This document shows positions 52,159 to 60,807 of a stretch of 64,000 nucleotides of DNA, in pieces (position 1 is the first letter of the stretch; each line of letters starts with the position of its first letter). The notes under the pieces were generated by a model. It did not search any database. It had not been told where the DNA came from and saw only the letters and a program-made list of their open reading frames with translations. The translations under genes were made by a program, and so were the position numbers. The stretch covers positions 186,001-250,000 of the forward strand of contig NZ_PPXC01000005.1 of NCBI RefSeq assembly GCF_002909445.1. The letters are read 5' to 3'. This DNA comes from Arthrobacter glacialis (lineage in GTDB: Bacteria > Actinomycetota > Actinomycetes > Actinomycetales > Micrococcaceae).

Positions 52159-52884
52159 ATGGAAGTTGGCGAAAAGTTGGTGCCGGAGGGCTCTGGGGGC
52201 TTGCCGCAGGCGGGGCAGCACCGGGGCTATGTTGCCGTTGACGATGCTGGGGAATTCACGCTGTACCCGACGTCCGCTGCACTGTTGAATGACTTCGAGT
52301 ATGTGGGCCAAGCAATTTGCATTGTGGGCCGCGACGGCTCCGGGTTCCGGCTCCTGCAGGACGCAGACAGGCAGCTTTCCCTAACAACGGCATTGGGGCC
52401 GGTGGACTTCTCCTGGCTGCGCCAGGCCTGGCTAAAGGCCCAGCGGCACAATCCTGGTGAGTACCCGCTGCGCCGGTTCTACCCGGCGGGCAGGGAAACT
52501 CTGCTGGCGTGCATGTTTGAAACCCTGTACCTGGAACATGCCATGGAACCGGTTCAATGGAACTGCGTGCTGGATGGGCAGGAAACCCACCCTGTGTCTC
52601 TGCAAGACATCGACGGGCGCCTGACCAGCAAGAGCCTGGTGGAGCGGGCCCGGGTGCAAGATCCGTTTGGGCACCTGTACAGGCCCGTGCGGGTGCCTGC
52701 CCGCGGTGCGCGCGGCCACAACCGCCACGGGAAAGTCACCATTTTTGTGGAGATTCCCGCGGCGGCCGATGCCGGCCGGCTCAGCGGTCAAACGACCGCC
52801 ACGGCTGCCAGCGCAATGACACTTGCCTACTCCGGCCTGCCCACCGTGACGGGGATGCCTGCACCGGGCGTCGCCGGCTCATAG
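52159..52884 (+). CDS. Hypothetical protein (unrecognised)
   Basis: About 241 residues, soluble, without a motif I recognise. Visible: GYVAVDDAGEFTLYPTSAALLNDFEYVGQAICIVGRDG, then VDFSWLRQAWLKAQRHNPGEYPLRRFYP, a segment VLDGQETHPVSLQDIDGRLTSK, and a Thr/Ala-rich tail. The ATG at 52159 is the first plausible start; the frame is open upstream into the palindrome, and no good ribosome site is present. The last 58 nt overlap the 3' end of the convergent transporter gene. Codon use looks typical of the genome, so it is probably expressed. Confidence 0.6.
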   Translation: MEVGEKLVPEGSGGLPQAGQHRGYVAVDDAGEFTLYPTSAALLNDFEYVGQAICIVGRDGSGFRLLQDADRQLSLTTALGPVDFSWLRQAWLKAQRHNPGEYPLRRFYPAGRETLLACMFETLYLEHAMEPVQWNCVLDGQETHPVSLQDIDGRLTSKSLVERARVQDPFGHLYRPVRVPARGARGHNRHGKVTIFVEIPAAADAGRLSGQTTATAASAMTLAYSGLPTVTGMPAPGVAGS

Positions 52885-54422
52885 GAGTCGTCAAAAGGCA
52901 TGTGGTCCATGTCCAGCAACGGGTTGTCATCCTGAGTAGCCACCAGCTCCTGTGCCTCCTCCACTGTGGCCACGCTCGGCATGGAACCGGGCAGCGGCTT
53001 CTGGGCAGATTCCCGCAGGAAGTAAATGCCCACCGCGCCAATGGCGGAGGTTAACATCAGGTAGTACGCGGGCATCATGGTGTTGCCGGTGAGGGTGATT
53101 AGTCCCTTCATGATGAAGGGTGCGGTCCCGCCAAAGATCGCCACAGCAAAGTTGTAAGAGATCCCCATGCCGCCGTAGCGGCTCGAGGTCGGGAACAACG
53201 CCGGCAGTGCCGAGGCCAGGTTGGAGACGTAGAAGGTGACGGGGAAGGCGATTAGCGCCAGCCCGAGCATGGTGGACCAGATCGGGCCAAGGCTGATCAG
53301 GATGAAGGCCGGGGTGGCCAGCACCACTGTACTGATGGCGCCGACCCACAAGACCGGACGCCGACCGATTTTATCGGAGAGGCGACCTGTCAGCGGTATG
53401 CACAAGGCCATGGCGACCAAGATGGGGATGGTGAGTATGGTCCCGTGCAACTCGTCATAACCCATGGAATCAGTCAAATACGTTGGCATGTAGGACGTGA
53501 GGGCGTAGCCCGCGGTGTTGGCTGCTGCCACCAGGATCATGGCCAGCAGGACTTGGCGCCAGTAAACCTTGACCAGGTGGACAGGTCCACTTGAGGTGGC
53601 TTCGTCGCTGGCCGCGGCGGATTTTGACTGCTCCTCATTGGCGTCCAAGGTTGCCTGGAACTGCGGGGATTCCTCGATTTTCAGGCGGAAGTACACGGCA
53701 ATGAGACCCAGTGGACCGGCAATCAGGAATGGCAGTCGCCAGCCCCACTGTTCCATGGCTTCCTGGCCAAGGGTCAGCTGAAGCACCGAGACCAGCGCGG
53801 CACCCATGGCGAATCCCATGTAGCTGCCGAGGTCCAAAATGCTGGCAAAGTAGCCGCGTCGCTTGTCTGGGGCGTACTCGCTGACAAAGGTGGTGGCGCC
53901 TGCGTACTCGCCGCCGGTAGAAAAGCCTTGGACCAGTTTCAGGAGGACCAGCAGCGCGGCGGCCCACATGCCGATTTGTGCGTATCCGGGCAGTAGCCCG
54001 ACGGCGAACGTCGAGGCGGCCATGACTATCAGTGTGGTGGCGAGTACCTTCTGCCGACCAATCTTGTCACCGAGCCAGCCAAAGACCACACCGCCGAGGG
54101 GGCGGGCCAGGAAGGTGGCGGCAAAGGTGCCCAAGAGGAACAAGGTCCGGACATCCGGGTCTGATTCCGGCAAAAATACCGGTCCCATGGTGCCGATCAG
54201 GTATCCGAAGACACCTACGTCGTACCATTCCATGGTGTTTCCGACGACGGTGCCGCCGAGGGCTTTTTTGAGCATGGGCTTGTTGACGATATTTACATCA
54301 GCAACGGCCAGGCGGCGTTTCTTAAGTTTTGGCAGGCGGGGCTTCTTGAGCCGAGCTTGCGATCGATCTGCGGTGTCCTTAACACCTTTTTCCGGTTGAA
54401 TCATGCTTCGGTCTATGGGCAT
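52827..54422 (-). CDS. MFS transporter, metabolite:H+ symporter (ProP/ShiA-like) family
   Basis: 531 residues with 12 hydrophobic helices. Family hallmarks: GNTMEWYDVGVFGYLIGTMGPVFLP, RPLGGVVFGWLGDKIGRQKVL (MFS loop), KLVQGFSTGGEYAGATTFVSEYAPDKRRGYFAS, and GRLSDKIGRRPVLW in the second half. Members import proline/betaine, shikimate, citrate or similar acids; the charged C-terminal tail of about 60 residues recalls ProP but lacks a clear coiled coil. ATG at 54422 has AAGGGG 9 nt upstream. Confidence 0.9.
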   Translation of the reverse strand: MPIDRSMIQPEKGVKDTADRSQARLKKPRLPKLKKRRLAVADVNIVNKPMLKKALGGTVVGNTMEWYDVGVFGYLIGTMGPVFLPESDPDVRTLFLLGTFAATFLARPLGGVVFGWLGDKIGRQKVLATTLIVMAASTFAVGLLPGYAQIGMWAAALLVLLKLVQGFSTGGEYAGATTFVSEYAPDKRRGYFASILDLGSYMGFAMGAALVSVLQLTLGQEAMEQWGWRLPFLIAGPLGLIAVYFRLKIEESPQFQATLDANEEQSKSAAASDEATSSGPVHLVKVYWRQVLLAMILVAAANTAGYALTSYMPTYLTDSMGYDELHGTILTIPILVAMALCIPLTGRLSDKIGRRPVLWVGAISTVVLATPAFILISLGPIWSTMLGLALIAFPVTFYVSNLASALPALFPTSSRYGGMGISYNFAVAIFGGTAPFIMKGLITLTGNTMMPAYYLMLTSAIGAVGIYFLRESAQKPLPGSMPSVATVEEAQELVATQDDNPLLDMDHMPFDDSYEPATPGAGIPVTVGRPE

Positions 54423-54543
54423 TTGCTGATCCCCTTAAGGAGGCTGTTTGCTTGCGACTTTCTGCTGCATCGCTACGGGCAGACCTTAAATTCTAGCAGA
54501 TGGGGCATTTTGCGCCCTTGGAAGGGTTCCTGTCAACCACGTA

Positions 54544-54589
54544 AAAACCCCGTGTCCAAGACTGTTAGCGGGCCTCGACACGGGGTTTT
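54544..54589 (-). terminator. Terminator of ptsH
   Basis: 13-bp arms (54544-54556 AAAACCCCGTGTC and 54577-54589) with a 20-nt loop begin 11 nt after the ptsH stop. On the minus strand the stem is followed by T residues. It separates the PTS operon from the downstream transporter gene. Confidence 0.8.
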
Positions 54590-54600
54590 GGTGCAGGGTT

Positions 54601-54876
54601 TTAGGCGTCGTGGTTGGTCTCCAAAATGCGCACCAGCGTCTCCAATGAATCGCCGGCGGAATCGTTCTCGGTACGCAGCACAACAACTTCCCCGTGCTCC
54701 ACGCCCAGGCTCATCAGTGCCAGCATGCTGTCTGCATCCACAGCGTCCTCGGCAGCCTCACCGGCACGGGAAATGGTCACCTCAAAACCCAGATCGCCGG
54801 CGGCTTCGGCGAAGATCGAGGCCGGGCGGGCATGCAATCCCACGGTGCTCGCAATGGTGGCTGTTCGTTCAATCAT
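54601..54876 (-). CDS. ptsH: Phosphocarrier protein HPr
   Basis: 91 residues. Phospho-His15 in ASTVGLHARPAS; the second conserved segment is ADSMLALMSLGVEHGE. Takes phosphate from EI and passes it to FruA and, by inference, to DhaM. ATG at 54876 has GGAG 6 nt upstream. Last gene of the fruR-fruK-fruA-ptsI-ptsH operon. Confidence 0.96.
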   Translation of the reverse strand: MIERTATIASTVGLHARPASIFAEAAGDLGFEVTISRAGEAAEDAVDADSMLALMSLGVEHGEVVVLRTENDSAGDSLETLVRILETNHDA

Positions 54877-54910
54877 TTCTATCTCCAATACGTGTGTGAA
54901 ATGTGGGGGC

Positions 54911-56629
54911 TTAGAGGCCCAGCTCGGCCAGGGCGGGAAGTGCGGCCCTGACCAGTTCGCGAGCCTCGGCCGCGGATGCCGCGGCCACGGCCTGCTCCGC
55001 CAGTTGGCGTGCCTGCGCCAGGGTGACGGTGCGCAGGACTGCGCTGACAGCCGGGATGGCGCGTGCCGTCATGGACAGGCTGCTGACGCCCAGCCCTGCC
55101 AGTACGACGGCGAGTGCCGGGTCAGCTGCTGCCTCACCACACACTCCCACGGGCTTGGGTGCGGAATCCTCGGTAGCCAACGCCGCCGAGTGCTTGGCTT
55201 GGGCGATGGCGCCGTTGACAGTTGCCTGCACCAACGCAAGGACTGCTGGCTGCCACGGGTCATTCAGGGCTGCCAGCGGACCCAGCTGCCTGTCGGCGGC
55301 CATGGCGTACTGGGTGAGGTCGTTGGTGCCAAGGCTGGCAAATTCAACCCGGTCCAGCAGATGGCGTGCGGTGAGCGCAGCCGACGGGACCTCCACCATG
55401 ACGCCGGGTGTTTGCAGCCCGGCCGTGGCGCACATGGCCGCAAAGTCGGCGGCTTCGGCGGGCGTGGAGATCATGGGGGCCATAACCCACACCACTGCCG
55501 CGGATTGCTTTGCGGCGTCGGCAATGGCCGCCAACTGGCGGGCCAGAACACCGGGGGTGGTGCTGTCCGTCCGGTAACCGCGAACACCCAGAGCCGGGTT
55601 GGGCTCGGTGGAATCGGTGAGGAACGGCAGGGGCTTGTCAGCCCCGGCATCGAGGGTTCGGACCACAACCTTCGCGCCGGGGAACGCGTCGAAAACACCC
55701 TTGTAGGCGGCAACTTGTTCGTCATGGCCGGGTTCGGTGTCGTGGCCCAGGAAGCAGAACTCCGTGCGCAAAAGACCCACGCCCTGGGCATTGGCGGCGG
55801 CTGCAGCTTGCGCGTCCTTGGCGCCGCCCACATTGGCCAGCAACGCCAGCGCGGTGCCGTCGGCCAGCTGGCCCGAACCGTCAAAGACGCTCAGCAAGGT
55901 GGCCTGCTCTGTCCACTTTTGGGCTGCCGCGACATCGTTCTGCCCGGGATGGGTTGAGATGCTCCCGGCTGCGCCGTCCACAAAGACAAACTCGCCGTCC
56001 GTCAGCTCCGTGACGCCACGGGCGGCAACCACGGCCGGCAGGCCCAGGCTGCGGGCGATGATGGCTGTGTGCGACTGCGGCCCACCACCGGCTGTGACCA
56101 AGGCGATGACCTTTGCGGGGTCAAGTGTTGCCGTGTCTGCCGGGGCCAGATCGTGTGCAACCAGGATGAAGGGAACCGGCGAATCCGGGATTTCCGGGGC
56201 AGGCACCCCGCGCAAGGCGGCAACAATGCGGGAGCGGACATCGAGGACGTCGTGGGACCGCTCCGCCATGTAACCGCCCAGGCTGATCAGCATGGCCGCA
56301 ACAGTGTCCCCGGCATCCCAGATGGCGCGTTCGGCGGAAAGCCCCGTGTTGATGAGCTTGATGGCCGCCTTGATCAGCATGGGATCCGTGGCCATCAAAG
56401 CCGTGGCGTCCAGCACTGCCTTGCTGTCGCCGGTGGCCCGGCCGGCCCGCTCCAGCAAGGTCGCCTTGACGCTTGCACCCGCCTCCTTGAGCTTGGCAGC
56501 GGCAGCCTCGGCCGACGTCGAACTATCCAACTTCTCGCCGGCGGGAGGTGCGCTCAAGGCAGGGGGCATGATCCGTACCGGGCCTACCACGCGCCCCGGG
56601 GTGACGCCGACGCCAACATAGCTTTGCAT
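54911..56629 (-). CDS. ptsI: PTS enzyme I (phosphoenolpyruvate-protein phosphotransferase)
   Basis: 572 residues. Autophosphorylates from PEP at His187 (TAGGGPQSHTAIIARSLGLPAV) and hands the phosphate to HPr. The PEP-binding barrel shows GVGLLRTEFCFLGHD, GVMVEVPSAAL, FASLGTNDLTQYAMAADR and the Cys-containing KPVGVCGEAAADP. ATG at 56629 (MQSYVGVGVTPGR) has AAGGA 6 nt upstream and is preferred over the in-frame ATG at 56650. It lies 30 nt after fruA. Confidence 0.96.
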   Translation of the reverse strand: MQSYVGVGVTPGRVVGPVRIMPPALSAPPAGEKLDSSTSAEAAAAKLKEAGASVKATLLERAGRATGDSKAVLDATALMATDPMLIKAAIKLINTGLSAERAIWDAGDTVAAMLISLGGYMAERSHDVLDVRSRIVAALRGVPAPEIPDSPVPFILVAHDLAPADTATLDPAKVIALVTAGGGPQSHTAIIARSLGLPAVVAARGVTELTDGEFVFVDGAAGSISTHPGQNDVAAAQKWTEQATLLSVFDGSGQLADGTALALLANVGGAKDAQAAAAANAQGVGLLRTEFCFLGHDTEPGHDEQVAAYKGVFDAFPGAKVVVRTLDAGADKPLPFLTDSTEPNPALGVRGYRTDSTTPGVLARQLAAIADAAKQSAAVVWVMAPMISTPAEAADFAAMCATAGLQTPGVMVEVPSAALTARHLLDRVEFASLGTNDLTQYAMAADRQLGPLAALNDPWQPAVLALVQATVNGAIAQAKHSAALATEDSAPKPVGVCGEAAADPALAVVLAGLGVSSLSMTARAIPAVSAVLRTVTLAQARQLAEQAVAAASAAEARELVRAALPALAELGL

Positions 56630-56659
56630 AAGGCTTCCTTTGAAAGTCAATGCCGGCTC

Positions 56660-58777
56660 CTAGCTGGACTGGCCGACGAGTTGCGTTGTGGCAACACTAT
56701 CAACGGGCTTGCGGACGGCCCAGCGTTTGAGCGCGACCACTGCCAATGCCGAGATCACAGTTCCCACCGCGATGGACAAGGCAAACATGCCCAAGTTGCC
56801 GATCGCGAAGAACACGAAGAATCCGCCGTGGGGCGCCTGCGAGGTCACATGGAATGCCATGGTCATGGCACCTGTGACGGCGCCGCCGAGCATTGCTGCA
56901 GGGATGACGCGCAGGGGATCGGCCGCTGCGAACGGGATGGCGCCTTCGGAGATGAACGATGCGCCCAGCAGCCATGCGGCCTTGCCATTTTCACGCTCGG
57001 CCAGGGAGAAACGCTTTTTGTCGATGGTGGTGGCCAGTGCCATGGCCAGTGGGGGAACCATTCCGGCAGCCATGACTGTTGCCATGATTTCCCACGGGGC
57101 CTGGCTGGCAAGGGTGCCCGCGCCCAAACCGGCCACGGCAAAGGAGTATGCAACCTTGTTGACGGGGCCGCCCAAATCGAAACACATCATGAGTCCCAAG
57201 ATGATGCCCAAAACCACAGCGGACGCCCCGGTCATGCCGGTCAGCCAGCTGTTCAGTGCCACAGTGAGCGCAGCAATGGGTGCGCCGAGGAACAGGAGCA
57301 TGGCGCCGGAGGCGATGATGGAGCCGAGCAGCGGGATGATGACGACCGGCATGAGGCCGCGCAGCCAGCGCGGAACGCTCCAACTGCCGATCCAGTACGC
57401 GGCAAGACCGGCCAGGATGCCGCCCACCAGACCACCGAGGAAGCCTGCGTCCATGAACACGGCAATCGCACCTGCCGTGAAGCCGGGCGCAATGCCGGGC
57501 CTGTCGGCAATGCCGAAGGCAATGTAGCCGGCCAATGCGGGGACCAGGAAGCTCATGGAAAGCTTTCCGATTATGAAGGCGACAGCACCCAGGTACGTGA
57601 GCAGTCCGCCGTCGGGCAGGTTGAACAGGCTGTTCTGCAGGACAACGTCCTGGGCAACATCTGTGATGTCGTAGCCGCCCAAGAGGAAGCCCAGAGCGAT
57701 CAGCAGACCGCCACCGGCCACAAACGGGATCATGTAGCTGACACCCGTGAGCAAGACCTTCTTGATCTTGGTGCCAAGGTGCTCATTGGCGGCGCCAGCC
57801 TTTTGTTCGGCTGATTCCTCGGCGCCAAAGTGCGGCACCTTGTGCGCGTTTGGATTCGTGGCGGCCGCAAGTGCCTCCTGAATCATCTTGGCCGGTTCAT
57901 CAATGCCGCGCTTCACAGGAGCGTTGATCACTGGTTTGCCGGCAAAGCGCTCCTTGCCGCGAACATCCACATCCACGGCAAAGATCACGGCATCCGCTGC
58001 GGCAATGATCGCCGGATCCAACGGGGTCACCGCGCCCGAGCCCTGCGTTTCAACCTGCAGGTCAACGCCGGCCTCCTGGGCGGCCAACACCAAGGAATCG
58101 GCTGCCATGTACGTGTGGGCAATGCCTGTGGGGCACGCCGTCACGGCAACGAGCCGCAACGGGCGCGGTGCAGCCTGCGGGGCCGCCCCGGCTTCACCGG
58201 CAATGGAAACCCCGCCCGCTTCGCGGACGCCCGAAGCCGCTCCCGGGTCCTCATTGCCGGTTTCGCCGGGGGCGGCAGCCGCAGTCGCGCCTGCCGCCGG
58301 TGCGGTTGTTGCCGCTGCCTTTGGCTTGTCGGCCAGCGCTTCCGCGACGAGGGCTACGATTTCGGCCGGGGTTTCCGCTGCACGCAGGGCTGCTGTGAAG
58401 TCCTTTTTGATGAGTGAGCGGGCCAGCTTGGAGAGCAGTTTCAGGTGCTCGTTGTCTGCACCTGCGGGAGCTGCAATAAAGAAGATGATGTCGGCCGGGC
58501 CGTCTTTGGCGCCGAAGTCGACTGCGGGGTTCAGGCGTGCCATGGCGAGGGTGGGTTCCAGGACTGCCTCGGATCGGCAATGCGGGATGGCTATGCCGCC
58601 GGGAACACCCGTGGCAGTTTTTTGTTCGCGGGCCAGGGCGTCGGCGAACAAACCTTCAACGCCGGAGGCCCGGCCAGAAGTAGCAATGAGTTCGGCGAGG
58701 TGGCGGATAACGTCGGTGGTGTCCGTGCCCAGATTGGCGTCAAGGAGCACCAAATCGGTAGTGATGAGAGTTGTCAT
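56660..58777 (-). CDS. fruA: PTS fructose transporter, EIIABC fusion
   Basis: 705 residues, imports fructose as fructose 1-phosphate. EIIA domain residues 1-150 with phospho-His66 (GIAIPHCRSE), an Ala/Gly/Pro-rich linker, EIIB about 205-310 with phospho-Cys215 (AVTACPTGIAHTYMAA), then the EIIC membrane domain from about 345 (VLLTGVSYMIPFVAGGGLLIALGF to the C-terminus; GFISEGAIPF-type motif as FISEGAIPFAAADP). The start is 1 nt away from the fruK stop. Confidence 0.96.
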   Translation of the reverse strand: MTTLITTDLVLLDANLGTDTTDVIRHLAELIATSGRASGVEGLFADALAREQKTATGVPGGIAIPHCRSEAVLEPTLAMARLNPAVDFGAKDGPADIIFFIAAPAGADNEHLKLLSKLARSLIKKDFTAALRAAETPAEIVALVAEALADKPKAAATTAPAAGATAAAAPGETGNEDPGAASGVREAGGVSIAGEAGAAPQAAPRPLRLVAVTACPTGIAHTYMAADSLVLAAQEAGVDLQVETQGSGAVTPLDPAIIAAADAVIFAVDVDVRGKERFAGKPVINAPVKRGIDEPAKMIQEALAAATNPNAHKVPHFGAEESAEQKAGAANEHLGTKIKKVLLTGVSYMIPFVAGGGLLIALGFLLGGYDITDVAQDVVLQNSLFNLPDGGLLTYLGAVAFIIGKLSMSFLVPALAGYIAFGIADRPGIAPGFTAGAIAVFMDAGFLGGLVGGILAGLAAYWIGSWSVPRWLRGLMPVVIIPLLGSIIASGAMLLFLGAPIAALTVALNSWLTGMTGASAVVLGIILGLMMCFDLGGPVNKVAYSFAVAGLGAGTLASQAPWEIMATVMAAGMVPPLAMALATTIDKKRFSLAERENGKAAWLLGASFISEGAIPFAAADPLRVIPAAMLGGAVTGAMTMAFHVTSQAPHGGFFVFFAIGNLGMFALSIAVGTVISALAVVALKRWAVRKPVDSVATTQLVGQSS

Positions 58778-58778
58778 G

Positions 58779-59741
58779 TCAGATCTCTTCGGCTGAGGCC
58801 AGAGCCGTCACGGTGACGGCGGCGGGGTTGGTTTGTGCAAGGGCCGGAACCATGGTTCCGGGGAGAGAAGCTGCGGCCGCCCCATGGGCCACTGCTTGCT
58901 GCAGGCAGGCTTGGGCGGAGTCTCCGCGCAAGGTGCTCAGCAGATATCCGGCCAGGGCACTATCGCCTGCGCCGACTGTACTTTTTGCTTCGATGGCGGG
59001 GCCGCGCCCATGCCAGCTGCCTTCTTTAGTGACCAAAACGGCACCCTTGGAGCCAAGGGTGGCCAGGACTGCGCCAACTCCCTGACTGATAAGTGAGGAT
59101 GCTGTGTCCGCTGCCAGTGCAGGATCGGATTCCAGCTCGGGTCCATTGCCGGTGCCTGCCAGCTCGGCCAGTTCCTCACCATTGGGTTTGATCAAGTCCG
59201 GGGAGCTGCGCAGGCATTCGCGCAAAGGTGCACCTGAGGAGTCAACGGCAATCCTTGGGGCGGTGGTTCCGTGCGCCGCACGCACCGCGTCAATGACGGT
59301 GGCGTAAAAATCGCTGGGCACCCCCGGCGGGAGCGAGCCGGCAAGCACAAGCCAGGAGGCGCCGTCGGACTTTTCAACAGTGAGTTCCAGCAACGCCGCA
59401 ACATGCTCCGGTGTAAGTGTGGGGCCGGGCTCGTTGACTTTGGTGGTGGTGCCGTCAGGCTCGGTGATGGCCACATTGCTGCGCAGTGCCGCGCCGATGG
59501 GCAAGGTGAGGTGCCCGATGGCTTCCACGGACAAGGCGCGGACAACGGCGTCGTCCGGATCTCCCGGCAGCAGGGCCAGTGCCTCGATGCCGGACGCAGA
59601 CAGGGCCCGGACAATGTTCACGCCCTTGCCGCCCGGGTGCTGCGAGGCGGAGTGTGCGCGTTGAACCTCCCCTCGTTCCAGTGGGGCAGCCAGCTCAATG
59701 GTGCGGTCAAGGCTCGGGTTGGGCGTCAGGGTGAGGATCAT
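58779..59741 (-). CDS. fruK: 1-phosphofructokinase
   Basis: Phosphorylates fructose 1-phosphate to fructose 1,6-bisphosphate. PfkB family: TLTPNPSLDRTIEL, HPGGKGVNIVRALSASG and the catalytic STVGAGDSALAGYL. 320 residues. Its ATG overlaps the fruR stop by 4 nt (ATGA) and its stop lies next to fruA. Confidence 0.95.
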   Translation of the reverse strand: MILTLTPNPSLDRTIELAAPLERGEVQRAHSASQHPGGKGVNIVRALSASGIEALALLPGDPDDAVVRALSVEAIGHLTLPIGAALRSNVAITEPDGTTTKVNEPGPTLTPEHVAALLELTVEKSDGASWLVLAGSLPPGVPSDFYATVIDAVRAAHGTTAPRIAVDSSGAPLRECLRSSPDLIKPNGEELAELAGTGNGPELESDPALAADTASSLISQGVGAVLATLGSKGAVLVTKEGSWHGRGPAIEAKSTVGAGDSALAGYLLSTLRGDSAQACLQQAVAHGAAAASLPGTMVPALAQTNPAAVTVTALASAEEI

Positions 59742-60526
59742 GCGATCACCACATCAACGCCGGCTGAGGCGAGGGCTGAGGCCAGTTCCGGGCACGGTTC
59801 GGAGGTGGTGATCAAGGTGTCGATCTCCTCAAGGGTTGCGAAGCGAACAAGGGTTTCGGTGCCGAGCTTGGAGGCGTCGGCCAGGACCACCACTTGGCGG
59901 GCCGCCCTGACCATGGCCGTTTTGGTGGCCGCCTCAACGGGATCGGGGGTGCTCAGGCCAAAGTCGGCGTGGATGCCGTTGGCGCCGATGAAGGCGATGT
60001 CGGGGCGCAGTGCACCCAGCTGCTCTGTGGCACGGGCACCGACAACTGCGCTGGTCAGGCCCCTGACGCGTCCGCCCACAATGTCCAGCAGGAGGTGGGT
60101 GTTGGTGCTCAAGGAGGCGGCGGTGGGCAGGGAGTTGGTGATGACAAGCAGTTCATCCCCTGCCTTGGCGGGCGCCCAGGCACTCAGCCGCTCGGCGAGG
60201 GCAGCGGTGGTGGTGCCGGAGTCCAACAGAACCGAGGCCGTGGGTGCATGGGGGATCAGGGCCATGGCGGCGGTGGCTATGCGCTGCTTTTCGTCCAGGC
60301 GCTGGCTTTGCCGTTCAGTCAGGCTCAGCTCCGTTCGGGTGAGGCGGTCCAAGGCCACGGCGCCGCCATGAACGCGGCGCAGCAACTCTGATTCCTCAAG
60401 CGCAGCCAGGTCGCGGCGCACTGTTTCCTGCGTGATGGCGAACAGTTCAGCCAGCTCATTGACACCAACCCGGCCCTGGGCGCTGACGAGTTCGGCGATT
60501 TTCTGGTGCCGTTCCTCCGCAAACAT
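59738..60526 (-). CDS. fruR: DeoR-family regulator of the fructose operon (FruR-type)
   Basis: 262 residues. N-terminal helix-turn-helix EERHQKIAELVSAQGRVGVNELAELFAITQETVRRDLAALE and a C-terminal sugar-phosphate sensor domain (VLLDSGTTTAALAERL, NSLPTAASL, FIGANGI). First gene of the operon, so it likely represses its own transcription until fructose 1-phosphate binds. ATG at 60526 has AAGGA 5 nt upstream; the frame is open to 60571. Confidence 0.93.
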   Translation of the reverse strand: MFAEERHQKIAELVSAQGRVGVNELAELFAITQETVRRDLAALEESELLRRVHGGAVALDRLTRTELSLTERQSQRLDEKQRIATAAMALIPHAPTASVLLDSGTTTAALAERLSAWAPAKAGDELLVITNSLPTAASLSTNTHLLLDIVGGRVRGLTSAVVGARATEQLGALRPDIAFIGANGIHADFGLSTPDPVEAATKTAMVRAARQVVVLADASKLGTETLVRFATLEEIDTLITTSEPCPELASALASAGVDVVIA

Positions 60527-60556
60527 GCGATTCCTTTCATAGCTCTTCTTAGTGCG

Positions 60557-60617
60557 CGTGACGAGCGTCACGGTGTTGTTTCACATGACTTTATCTGCGT
60601 TTATCTTTGATTGTCAA
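60557..60617 (-). promoter_or_regulatory. Promoter and putative FruR operator of the fructose PTS operon
   Basis: On the minus strand TTGACA (60617-60612) and TAAAGT (60593-60588) with an 18-nt spacer form a strong promoter. The motif GATAAA occurs twice, 10 nt apart (60605-60600 and 60595-60590), across the spacer and -10, and GTTTAT lies upstream at about 60636-60631, a likely DeoR-type operator array. A 6-bp inverted repeat CGTGAC-GAGC-GTCACG (60557-60572) lies in the leader. Confidence 0.6.
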
Positions 60618-60695
60618 CATGTTTCCCACATAAACACAGAAATTCGGGTGTTTGGCGGTGTGGCTGGTCGGCTCGACTCCACGCTTTTCCGGCTC

Positions 60696-60757
60696 GACTG
60701 CGCTTTGGCGGCTTGATGGCGGTTCGCAACCCGCCGCCAAGCCGCCAAAGCGCAGTC
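60696..60757. repeat. 20-bp perfect inverted repeat upstream of the esterase gene
   Basis: GACTGCGCTTTGGCGGCTTG (60696-60715) and its complement (60738-60757); the 22-nt loop holds a second imperfect hairpin (GGCGGTT with AACCCGCC). CGGCTCGACT also occurs twice as a direct repeat at 60669 and 60690. It lies between divergent genes, so it is not a terminator for either. Confidence 0.7.
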
Positions 60758-60795
60758 ATGCGGACATCATGCAGTGGCAGCGCCGCGGCGATCAG

Positions 60796-60801
60796 TAGTC
60801 T
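60796..60801 (+). promoter_or_regulatory. -10 hexamer for leaderless esterase transcript
   Basis: TAGTCT ends 6 nt before the ATG at 60808; no Shine-Dalgarno site. Confidence 0.45.
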
Positions 60802-60807
60802 TAGGCC

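Noticed and set aside
56069-57814. Plus-strand frame of 581 codons opposite ptsI and fruA
   Set aside because: Antisense to two clearly functional PTS genes; Cys/His/Gly-rich shadow translation.
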